Shown: positions 37,007-46,216 of the stretch, piece after piece
Layout of the letters: each line of letters opens with the position of its first letter
Position numbering within the stretch: position 1 is the first letter of the stretch
Assembly: GCA_014529385.2 (NCBI GenBank)
Contig: CM043945.1
Span: 147,197,741 to 147,261,740 of the forward strand
Reading direction: 5' to 3'
Length of the DNA: 64,000 nucleotides
Source: Adiantum capillus-veneris
Lineage: Eukaryota; Streptophyta; Polypodiopsida; Polypodiales; Pteridaceae
Notes under the pieces: model-generated
The model's database searches: none
The model's input: only the letters and a program-made list of their open reading frames with translations
What the model was told of the DNA's origin: nothing
Program-made: the position numbers and the translations under genes

Positions 37007-38964
37007 CTACCTCCATGATGCATCCAATAACCATATGCATAACATAGTAGGAGCATCTCCCACCAAAGGAAAATCCCGTATGCTATTGACATGAGACATA
37101 TGTCGCTTCCCTCTATCATACACATAATTTTGCATTGAATCAGAGCCAAAATTTTCATGCTTCATTTTATATGGATCACTAATCTCAAACTTTTTCATCA
37201 AAGCTTCTACATTCTCAACCATAATTTGTCTAGTCAAGACATTCAAAGTAACCTTGAATGCCAAACCACAAAAGGGCAGTTTCTCTTGCCCATCACAATT
37301 GAGACTATAAGGCATGCCATCATCCAACTTGACAAGCATATCAAAGCCATTAGCACAAAGAATATGACCATCCATCTCATCAAGATTTCCAAAGCAAATA
37401 CCCTCTTTCATTATCCTCAAAACTTTCTCTAAAATTATCTCTTGGTTCACATTAGAGCTTGCAACAACAAGTAGTTCACCAAACAAGTCACTAGCAGATA
37501 TACTATCATCAAAGCAAATAACATCATGCATAAATTTAGGCTACAAATCAACATTCAAAGCATCCAAATCAATACTTTTAAGCTCAACATGGGACTCCAT
37601 AGAACCTTGTGCAACACAACCTTCCACATGATCGACAACCATATGCATATCATCAAACAAGCCATAAGTGGAAACAAAGTCTTGGATATCAGCCACCTTA
37701 TCCTCACCACTGGATTCTTTGGTGACATTAAATGAATCCATATTGGTACCATTAACATACAAGTGATAATCTAAATCCCCAACAGCATTTACATCATCAT
37801 TGGAAACGATAGGAAACTCATCAAACAACCCATAAGTAGAGGCATAGTCTTCATGAATCAAACAATTTCATGCATACATTTGATGTCTTCATTGGCATGA
37901 AAAGAAATCATCCTTGCATCATAAAACTTATCTTTATGCTTCAAAGCATCGTATTTAGCGCAATGGTCTTCACCATAAGTAGCATCAATGGACATGTCAT
38001 CAAACAAGCCATTCATGGAAATACCACCTCCAAGAAGAATCACATCTTGTGTACTAAGAGGCTTCTCATAGTCTTCAAGGGCATTGAAATCAGCATTTTC
38101 ATACTCAACATTAAATTCTGAAGTTTGCATATCATGAGCTTCAGCTATAACATTTGCTTCCACACTAGCACTAAGAGGCTTCTCATAGTCTTCAAGGGCA
38201 TTGAAATCAGCATTTTCATACTCAACATTAAATTCTGAAGTTTTCATATCATGAGCTTCAGCTATAACATTTGCTTCCACACTAGCACCTTCTAATGCAT
38301 TGTCATTAAACAATTCACATGTAGACACATAGTCCTCCTCCATCTCAATATCATTCATAAAAAATGGCTTCAAATCAGCATTACAGCCATCAAAATCATC
38401 ACTTTTATCACCAAGACAAGTATCCATGAGAGCATTTGTAGTATCCAAATCCACATGACAAGTATCCATCTCATCTACAGGTTCATCTTCCACACAATCA
38501 CATGATGCTTCATTCTTACACTTGACTTCTTGGTCACAAAGACCTACCTCAAGCTTCCACAATGCATACTCTACCATAGGCTTACCAAAATGATCTTCTT
38601 CATATTGAAAGTTCACATTTACAATTTTCATAACCTCATCCCTTTTACATGTGCTATCAAAAACAATGTCTTCCTTATCCCACAAATATGCATACTCGTC
38701 AACGTAACTTGCTTCTCCACTTGCAAGTCCTTTGCTAAAATCCAAAAGAGCATCCTTTGTCTTTGCCCAACTACCACATATTTCATACATAGCATCATCC
38801 ATAACAAACTTCTGAAGTACTTGTAAGAATTCAAACTGCCTGCATTGGCAAGCCCACAAGAAGAGCAAACCCTCCTTATAGTCATCAAACTGTCCACAAA
38901 TCTCAAATACATCGTTACAAGCTTTCAAGTACCTTCTCAAGTAATCAAAATCTTGCAAAACCAT
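37007..38964 (-). pseudogene. E4 orphan acidic protein, function unknown
   Basis: About 652 codons from the ATG at 38964. One frameshift lies near 37858-37861 and one in-frame TAG at 37541. The N-terminal 120 residues look folded, with aromatic and Cys residues (FDYLRRYLKACNDVFEICGQ, LLFLWACQCRQFEFLQVLQK). The rest is acidic and poor in basic residues, with a recurring short motif ending in LF plus acidic residues (CELFNDN, NGLFDDM, YGLFDEF, YGLFDDM, SDLFGEL) roughly every 80-100 residues. A tandem duplication of about 38 residues (38049-38285) contains SEFNVEYENADFNALEDYEK twice. It is not gag, protease, RT or integrase. It could be a captured host gene or a fast-evolving element protein. 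I do not recognise it. Confidence 0.6.
38040..38290. repeat. 114 bp tandem duplication in the orphan frame
   Basis: Two nearly identical copies start CTAAGAGGCTTCTCATAGTC at 38056 and 38170. The length is a multiple of three, so the frame is kept. Confidence 0.9.
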
Positions 38965-39054
38965 CTTTGAACCAAGATTAGGGAAGGCCTAGAGTTTATT
39001 ACCAAGTGGACTCCAACCTAAAAATCAAAGCAGCAAAACACTACTCTCTCTTCC

Positions 39055-39069
39055 TCAGTGGGGGCACCA
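39055..39069 (-). promoter_or_regulatory. E4 primer binding site
   Basis: The minus strand reads TGGTGCCCCCACTGA, identical to E1 and one base from E3, five bases inside the LTR end. Confidence 0.75.
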
Positions 39070-39074
39070 GTTTA

Positions 39075-40084
39075 TGTGAAGGATTGGATGGCTGGCCTCT
39101 ACAACACCTCAAACCAACACAGAGAAAAGATAATGAAGAGAATATCTCTTTGAAGATAATGTGGGCTGATCCTTGGTCACAAATTTTGACAGCCTCACTC
39201 ACACTCAGCCTCGACTAGCTTCCCTCTACACCGCTACAAGTCCTACTACACTTGGATGCACTAAAGGAAGCAAAGGGATTAAGAAAACCAAAGAATATAA
39301 GTAACAAAAAACAATAAAAATATCTTCACTTTTTCTCATAAAACCAAGGGCTTCACTTCTTTTCAAACGCCCTTCCATGTGCTAGAGAGACTCCATATGT
39401 GCTCCTATATATACACATAGTTTCATAAAAACCCATTCAAATCAAGCCCAATTTGAAAACCCACAAAGTTAAGCAAAAAAACTCAAAAAAAAAAGTGATG
39501 GAATACTTGGGTAGAACCTTGCCCTTTTTCATATGTGTAAGCAAGGAATTGCAATGCATAGTCTACCCTTGACTCTCTGCACCACAAGGAACTGCACATA
39601 ACATGGCTGCCATACCTCAAACCAAGACGAAGGTCAATATGTGGAGCTAAGCACCCACTTTCATCAGCCCATTTAGAAGAGACACACTCTCAACTCACCA
39701 CACCTAGCTCTCGCAAGGCAAGAGGGGCACCCCTACACCAAAACCCCCACCCTTCACTGCCGCAGGCTGTAGCAGTACAGATTTTCTTCTTCACAGCTGA
39801 ATATCCCTCTTCACTCACGACCCCAAGCTGATAAAAGTTAATTTTTATTCATATTTTATAATAACTTACTCACTCTTTGAAAGTTTCGACACTTCTATGC
39901 ACAAAAGCAGCAAAACTATGTACCTTGCACAACTGGCCCGCATGCGTACAGAAAGCTGGCACACACTACCTTTGTACACTTTGTAAAAACATGACTTATT
40001 TACATCCAATGATTCCAAAAGCATCAAAAAACATCTCTTAAAGTCGTTGAGGTGGCCCAAACCATTCCACCAAAACACGTCACA
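39075..40084 (-). repeat. E4 5' LTR
   Basis: 1010 bases with TG/CA ends. A minus-strand TATATATA lies at 39406-39413 and is kept in the other LTR (near 32829). It holds the empty counterpart of the C1 insertion site. Confidence 0.87.
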
Positions 40085-41540
40085 ACGCTATTTTTAGCTT
40101 TTCATGATTTTTAGTGCTTCGAGCCCGCTTTCTTGTTTTGGTGGACAAGAGGAACTCGTGATTCACTTTTAGAAACAAAAACTGCTTATTACACTATTTA
40201 GCTTTTTGTGCTTTTTGGTGTTTTTGAAAAGCAACGTGCTTTTTAGGATAACCTAAATATAAAATATCATTTTTAGTCACTGTCAGATTTAAAAACGCTC
40301 ATTCGAAGAAAAAACGAGATTAAACGGGACTTTTAGGGGATAATTTATTCAAAAACAACACCATAAATACGTCAAATTAGTACAAAAAAATCATAATTAT
40401 GTTGGGACATCACGATGCAGTGTAGTTTAGTCACGATCACATTAGTTATCGAGATACTAGCCAATTAGTCAATCTTTATTGTAAAAATTGAATGGTAAGT
40501 GGGAGACTTGACTAGCAAAAGCAAAGCCATGTTTTTAGAAAATTTCCTAAAAGCTTGCAACTTTTCCGGTCAAAAGAGGGAGTGCTACCTCCTGGGTAGG
40601 GCAACACTCCGGCTTGGCACAGTGCTTATAAATTGGTCTATAGTCCTCGGTTTTCAGTGTAAATAGTTGCGTCTGAAAATAGTTTTCAGTGTAAATAGTT
40701 GCGTCTACTACCGCATGGCAATACATATCTGTTATATGGAGTGGTGCAAGCTCTTCATCACCATCTCCATAAGATCTTATCTCTCATTCTTGGGAAGAAG
40801 AAAGAAGAAGGAACTTCTCTCTCTACTTGCTTACTATCTTCTCTTCTCTTTTCACTGTGTGTCTTCTCTTCTCTTTTCACTGTGTGTGCATTCTCCAACA
40901 ACTTCGTGGTGAACACTCTACATAGCTCTCATCACCGCTCTCTTGCAGCAAGTTAATAAGTCTTTCGATAGCCTGTAATCAACTCTAAAGCACGGTAAGA
41001 AGCTCTAAACTCCATAGTCATCATCTCTTTCTCTCTCTACTTCATTTTTTAAGTAGCTATCCTCTCGTGGTTGATTTTTCGTATATGAGGGCATGAATGA
41101 ACTTTCCATGTGTGTATGAGGTTGCTCCATGTTTATTTCATCATGTTTAGCACGTTGATTTATGCACACGATGTGTTTATGGTCACATATCTACATAAAA
41201 AGTGCTTTTTGTTTCACGTCACATAGGTGGTAGGAGCATTGTTTTAGTCATATCTCACAAACCGCTATGAATCAGGTTGAACCCTCCAAATCAAAGATAA
41301 AACACATCATTTGTAACATTTCCTCTCTCAGGTGTCATGTGAAAATTCCGCACAAGCTAAGAGTTATGGTTTAAAAAAAGCTTGCTGCCCACAGCACTTT
41401 ACTCAAAACATTGGACCCAGGCTCCTTGAAGAACCACTATATAGACGCAAATAAAAATATTGATTAAACTTGATAATAAATATATTTAGATTGTCGATAT
41501 CACTTCATGAGTGCGGGTATTAACTATTCCATATACGGGT
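40085..41540. other. Unassigned region with promoter-like features
   Basis: No protein family recognised. A 25-base block (GTTTTCAGTGTAAATAGTTG...) is repeated at about 40650 and 40681. A pyrimidine block ending in TTTTCACTGTGTGT is repeated at about 40850 and 40873. A TATAAATT lies at 40627. The pattern could be an old LTR, but no partner is found in the window. Confidence 0.35.
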
Positions 41541-41545
41541 TTACC

Positions 41546-41735
41546 TGTTGGGGTATAGGCGCATGTGCCTTGCCCGACCGCCCAGAGTCTGGGCGCCCAC
41601 TGACTTGTATACCTTATACATAGCATAAGTGTATAGGGGGCTGCTCACTCTTTGAGTCTCCCCACCCATATCTGTGTGTCGTGTGTCTCCTTCTCTCTCT
41701 CACTCTCCGTCTGTGGTGCTCCCTGATCCCCTTCA
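41546..41735 (+). repeat. C1 plus copy, 5' LTR
   Basis: 190 bases, short for copia. Contains CTTATACATA and a pyrimidine-rich 3' half. Confidence 0.94.
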
Positions 41736-41737
41736 AT

Positions 41738-41749
41738 TGGTATCAGAGC
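41738..41749 (+). promoter_or_regulatory. C1 plus copy: primer binding site (initiator tRNA-Met)
   Basis: TGGTATCAGAGC two bases after the LTR end. Confidence 0.95.
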
Positions 41750-43108
41750 GTAGGTGCGGAGGGAGCGCGTGTGTGCATAGTCACGACGATAGCGGAGAGC
41801 CAGTTTCATTCCCGAAATCGTGTCCGTGCGCGCGCGCACTTTCAAGAGTGCAAACAGGGTTTCGACTTCGGCATCGGAAAATATAGCTTTTCGAGAGTGT
41901 TTCCACCAGGCGCCTTGGCGTTTTACTCCCTTTAGAAGCCATTCGAGCCATCAAAAACTTCATTCGAGCTACGGTTGAGGAGCTGCCTTTTTCAGCCCTC
42001 TTTTGGCAGTTTATGCTGCGTTTTTGGGTCGATACGGAGGTTTTTGGCATAGCTTTCACACCCAGACTCGGATACATGTGATCCAGGAGTCTACCTTGGG
42101 GTTTTGGCACGCTCCGGACGCACTCGTCATATCAGAATTTTAAAATTCTGAACGTTGAATTTTTTGCAGTAGCAGTTGTTTATTGTGTGTCGAGGATTCC
42201 ACACATGGTTTGCTCTCAGATGTGAGAGTGATATTTGCTGCAAGTTTCCTCACAGGTGGGAGGATACAATGTATGCCTTATGTGGTTTGATGCTCAGGGA
42301 GACTAATGTGATTGCATTTTGAGCTCGGCAATGTATGCCTCGAGCATGTTTTTTGGCAGTCACAGGTAGAGAAGATATTTGTGTACTAGATTTGCAGGTG
42401 TTTGCAATGATGTATGCAAAGTGTGGAGATTGGTGCATGCATTTGGAGTGTGGTTTGATGCGCTTTGGTTGCTCATGGTTTTGAGTGTGCAGTCAGTTTG
42501 GTTACTGGTTTTGTGGCCGTTTTACTGACGAAACTCTGGCGAAATTTTCCCAGGACTTTTATGCGTATCATTTATGCGATCTAGGTAGAGATTGCGGGTT
42601 GCACTCAGCATTTGCGTGTGGTGTTCTCTGCAGGTGGGAGATTTGTGCGTGTGTATGCATCGATACCACACAGTGTGGGCTTGGTGATTAGCTCACGGGT
42701 TTGACAGGCGTACAGTTATCTTGGCACACTCACAGGAGTGAGTATTGTGATGTATGCTTGTGTGGCTACGAGCTAGGTAGCCGGATTCGAGCATTAATGG
42801 CTTGAGGTTTTTCAGCAGGTTTCAGCTACAGGTTTACAAGTTTACAGGCACGTTTGAGGTCTTATTTGGGCGCTGAATTTTCAGCAATTGTTTCCTCTTT
42901 GCAAGTGTCCATGTATGGCTCAGTTGTAGGCTGATCTGGGACATGTTTGTGACTTGTTTATGCAGCTGTTTAAGAGCTGAATTTTGGGGCTGTTTTGGGG
43001 CTGATTTGCAGCCATATTTGCAGACTTTTGTTGATGCGATTCGAGCCAGTTTAGGGCTGATTTGGTTGACATTTTCTACTCATTGTCGGTTGCTCTTTTG
43101 CGAGCATT
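41750..43108 (+). other. C1 plus copy: long untranslated leader
   Basis: 1.36 kb without a convincing frame, GT-rich, with many short upstream ATGs. It probably contains packaging signals. The minus copy has a leader of similar length. Confidence 0.6.
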
Positions 43109-44950
43109 ATGGCTGATTTTTCATTTGACTTCCAACGTTATGGTCTGACACAGTTTGATGGTGCAGATTTTGTTGCTTGGAAGGAGCATATGCTTATTGC
43201 ATTAGCGGATTTGGGGCAGGATAAACCCTTGTGTGGTTTATCGGCGAAACCCAAGTCTATGCGTGATGATGATTGGCAGGATCTTGATGAGTTAGCAATG
43301 TCTACGATTCGTTTGCATCTAGTTGAGTCTGTTTACTGGCAGGTCTCGAGGGAGACTACAACTCATGCTTTATGGCAGAGTTTACATGCTATGTACGCGA
43401 CATCCATGTCTACAGGGGAGTCTAGTCCCACTTCTATGTCCATGGGAGAGATTGGTCCCACACGCAAGTCTCGACGGCATAGAGACTTGACATGTTGGCA
43501 TTGTGGACATAGAGGGCACATTAGGCGTCGATGTTTCAGGCGTTTGAGACAACGGAGGCAACAGATGCGTGATGCAGATTTGGGCATGACAGATGCTAGT
43601 GAGATCAGTACGGTGGTTACTGAGTATGCTTGTGACGGCGATGTCACATTTACATCTAGCTTGTCTGCAGACGATCTTATGTCTACGGATTGCACATTGT
43701 CTTCACATTGGTTACTAGATTCAGATGCTACTTTCCATGTCACGTTGCATCGTGAGTGGTTTAGCACGTTTTCTAGTGGGAGACTTGGTTGTGTGCACAT
43801 GGATGATGGTGTTGTGTATGACATTGAAGGTGCAGGAGACGTATGTTTGTCCTTGCCCAATGGTATGAGATTTACCCTGCGTCATGTGCGTTATGTGCCA
43901 AATCTGAGACAGGATTTGATCTCGATTGGTCAGCTTGGAGATTGTGGATGTCAGATTTCGCTACGAGAGCGAGATTTTGTGATGCATTTGGGTTCGCTAG
44001 TGATTGCGAGAGGTGCCAGGAGTGGTACAGGTTACCCATTGCATGTGGATCACGGGAGAGACGGTGTTGTCTCTGTGATCACGCAACCAGGTAGAGAGCG
44101 AGAGAGTAGGCGAGTCTCTTTTGCTCATGGGTTGCAGGGTACTTTGCATGGAGTGCAGAGTAGTGAGCTCGTTGTGCACACAGTTGGGGTACGACTTGAG
44201 CAATCACACAGAGAGGTGATAGAGTCAGACATGCATGCTTTGCTAGTGACTGAGCAAAGAAAAGAGTCAGTTGTGCGAGATACTTCTATGCAGGATAGAC
44301 AGGTAGAGCGGTCTTGCTCTAGTGAGTCACGACAGGAGGACGTTGTGCAAGAGTCTATGCATACGGAGTTAGAGCATGAGAGCTCTAGTGCGTCACAGCA
44401 GATTGAGTGGTCATGTTTGCAATGGATGATTGCAGAGGAGACTGAGATGTCAGCGATTATGCAGTCATTCCTTTCTATGCTCGACGGTGAGCATGGGGAT
44501 ATAGTTGTGCAGGATATGTCTTCCAGCAGACACCTAGAGCAGCTGGTTTTCTCTGAGGTTGCACGACAGGTTGATGCGTCTTTTGCGGATAGTCAAGAGA
44601 TGCATGTGGCTGACACGCCTTGTCAGTCAGAGATGCCTATTGCCAGGGATATATATGTTGATGCATGCTCCGTAGAGCTAGCAGGGCCCGCTAGCATTGC
44701 ATCGGCATTCGATGGTCTCATGTATGAGATGCTGATCTTGAGACCAGATATCGCAGCTGCAGTGGGAGCATTTGCAGTTGGGGTTCTCAGTTGTTTGTTG
44801 ACTGATGATGGCATAGTGCACGAGGGAGATATGCAGGTATTGCGTACATACTTGCAGTACGTGTGTGGTACGTCTGGTGGTGTATGGACTTACACGGGAG
44901 CAGGACAGCCGGATGCACACGATCACAGCCAGCCAGTGGGCATCGGTTGA
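43109..44950 (+). CDS. C1 fused gag / protease-like / polymerase-remnant protein, 613 residues
   Basis: An intact frame. Residues 10-100 are a copia-type gag (LTQFDGADFVAWKEHMLIAL, HLVESVYWQVSRETTTHALW). Residues 129-142 are the zinc knuckle CWHCGHRGHIRRRC. Residues 200-275 resemble the copia protease, but the active-site triplet is D204-S-D206 in place of D-S-G. Residues 275-312 are gag-pre-integrase-like (CQISLRERDFVMHLGSLVIA). Residues 350-520 are an acidic Ser/Glu/Gln-rich linker that I do not recognise. Residues 525-592 (GLMYEMLILRPDIAAAVG, LRTYLQYVCGTSGGVWTYTG) match the end of copia RT entering RNase H. Integrase and RT catalytic parts are absent, yet the frame is joined without a break. 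It probably packages its own RNA and relies on an autonomous copia partner. Confidence 0.9.
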   Translation: MADFSFDFQRYGLTQFDGADFVAWKEHMLIALADLGQDKPLCGLSAKPKSMRDDDWQDLDELAMSTIRLHLVESVYWQVSRETTTHALWQSLHAMYATSMSTGESSPTSMSMGEIGPTRKSRRHRDLTCWHCGHRGHIRRRCFRRLRQRRQQMRDADLGMTDASEISTVVTEYACDGDVTFTSSLSADDLMSTDCTLSSHWLLDSDATFHVTLHREWFSTFSSGRLGCVHMDDGVVYDIEGAGDVCLSLPNGMRFTLRHVRYVPNLRQDLISIGQLGDCGCQISLRERDFVMHLGSLVIARGARSGTGYPLHVDHGRDGVVSVITQPGRERESRRVSFAHGLQGTLHGVQSSELVVHTVGVRLEQSHREVIESDMHALLVTEQRKESVVRDTSMQDRQVERSCSSESRQEDVVQESMHTELEHESSSASQQIEWSCLQWMIAEETEMSAIMQSFLSMLDGEHGDIVVQDMSSSRHLEQLVFSEVARQVDASFADSQEMHVADTPCQSEMPIARDIYVDACSVELAGPASIASAFDGLMYEMLILRPDIAAAVGAFAVGVLSCLLTDDGIVHEGDMQVLRTYLQYVCGTSGGVWTYTGAGQPDAHDHSQPVGIG

Positions 44951-45029
44951 GAGTGGTTTTCTCTCGCCTTTTGTAGTCTTTAGACTAGGTTCCCTTGCTT
45001 AAAGGCACAGTCGCCTTTAAGTGGGAGGT

Positions 45030-45219
45030 TGTTGGGGTATAGGCGCATGTGCCTTGCCCGATCGCCCAGAGTGTGGGCACCCACTGACTTGTATACCTTA
45101 TACATAGCATAATTGTATAGGGGGTTGCTCACTCTTTGAGTCTCCCCACCCATATCTGTGTGTCGTGTGTCTCCTTCTCTCTCTCACTCTCCGTCTATGG
45201 TGCTCCCTGATCCCCTTCA
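45030..45219 (+). repeat. C1 plus copy, 3' LTR
   Basis: 190 bases with six substitutions relative to the 5' LTR, then TTACC. Confidence 0.94.
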
Positions 45220-45224
45220 TTACC

Positions 45225-45835
45225 TACGCGTGTATGGATGCTACCAAGGAGGGGTATCACATGGCATCATGAGTTAGATGATTTGTCCATATCTGAGTTA
45301 TGGTTTGTTTTGGTGAGTTGATTTCAAGTGTTTGATGTCCATAAACTTATAATGGGGGTATATGGTTATCCAATCCGAACCGTACGTGCAGATATGAATA
45401 AAGTGGCTTTCTTTTCATGTTACCGTTTGTTGCATGAGTCTCATATGGAAAAAGTGATGTAATTGGGTGCTAGTATATATTATGGGACTCAACTTGATGC
45501 TTTTTTTTGCGATCAAATACATTCATTTGCGTGTTATGCATGCACCTAAAAATGGTAAAATGTTGTTTTTCGCATATATGTGATGTTATGGTTTATGGAT
45601 GATCAAATTGATGGGGTTGTTTTGTATCATGTTTATGTTGATGGAATGATGTCGTATGATATATGGAACCCCACGGATGGATGTGGATGCCTCATGTGCA
45701 TGTGTATGTTGTTTTCCACCCTTCTAGGTCAAAACTAGCTTTATGTGCTAAGGGGGTGAGGTGTAGTCATAGTGCATCACTAGCAGATGGAATGCCTAGG
45801 ATGGGGGCAAATCTTGGCCATCGGTAAGACATCAA
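45225..45835. other. Unassigned spacer
   Basis: AT- and GT-rich sequence that continues the pre-insertion DNA at 41540. No frame or repeat recognised. Confidence 0.5.
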
Positions 45836-45985
45836 AATGAGGCGGGGTGGTAGGGTGTTTGCCCTCATTGTAATTATGATCCCTGGATGTTGTCATTGCT
45901 TAACATGAGCATGACAAAACCTTGTAATTTTTTGGGCTGCTTAATATAATCCACTCACAATTGTGAGTTTTGCTACTAAAAAAAA
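45836..45985 (+). mobile_element. 5'-truncated LINE, 3' tail only
   Basis: It shares its end with the LINE at 54485-55995: CTTGTAATTTTTT, then AATATAATCCACTCACAATT and GTGAGTTTTGCTA, then a run of about 15 A. Only about 150 bases of 3' UTR remain. Confidence 0.75.
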
Positions 45986-46216
45986 AAAAAAAGATTCACT
46001 ACAACTAGATACATAGATTAATCTATGTATGCACTTAGTATAATGAGTTTGGAAAGAAAAACAAGATTCACTACAACTAGTGTACAAGCCCACTAGTGAA
46101 AAAAGTGACTCTCTTTTCTTTGTGTCGTACTCACAATTGTGAGTTGAGAGACTTAAAATTAACTCGAAAAGAATACAATTTTCCTCAATCACGACATGTG
46201 CCAAAATAAGATACTC

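Larger units (their letters stand above)
32496..40084 (-). mobile_element. E4: non-autonomous LTR element with an orphan reading frame
   Basis: Direct repeats 32496-36861 (with a 3.4 kb nested insertion) and 39075-40084 both run TGTGAAGG ... CGTCACA. The primer site next to the right copy (39055-39069) is the same as in E1 and E3. A polypurine tract adjoins the left copy. The interior, about 2.2 kb, has no gag or pol but a minus-strand frame of about 650 codons. A perfect target duplication is not visible (CATGC and ACGCT at the two edges). The shared primer site suggests mobilisation by Tat-type proteins. Confidence 0.85.
41546..45219 (+). mobile_element. C1: non-autonomous copia-derived element, plus copy, intact frame
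   Basis: LTRs 41546-41735 and 45030-45219 (190 bases each, TGTTGGGG ... CCCCTTCA, six differences) are flanked by TTACC (41541-41545, 45220-45224). It has an initiator tRNA-Met primer site and the purine tract AAGTGGGAGG before the 3' LTR. It encodes a single 613-codon frame and no integrase or complete RT. It is the same family as 33003-36400. Confidence 0.95.

Noticed and set aside
32496-40089. A clean 5 bp target duplication for E4
   Set aside because: The flanks CATGC and ACGCT do not match unless shifted and mutated, so I do not claim one.
40620-40980. An LTR promoter and leader
   Set aside because: A TATA-like box and pyrimidine-rich leader are present, but there is no partner repeat, primer site or coding element next to it. 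Left as unassigned.
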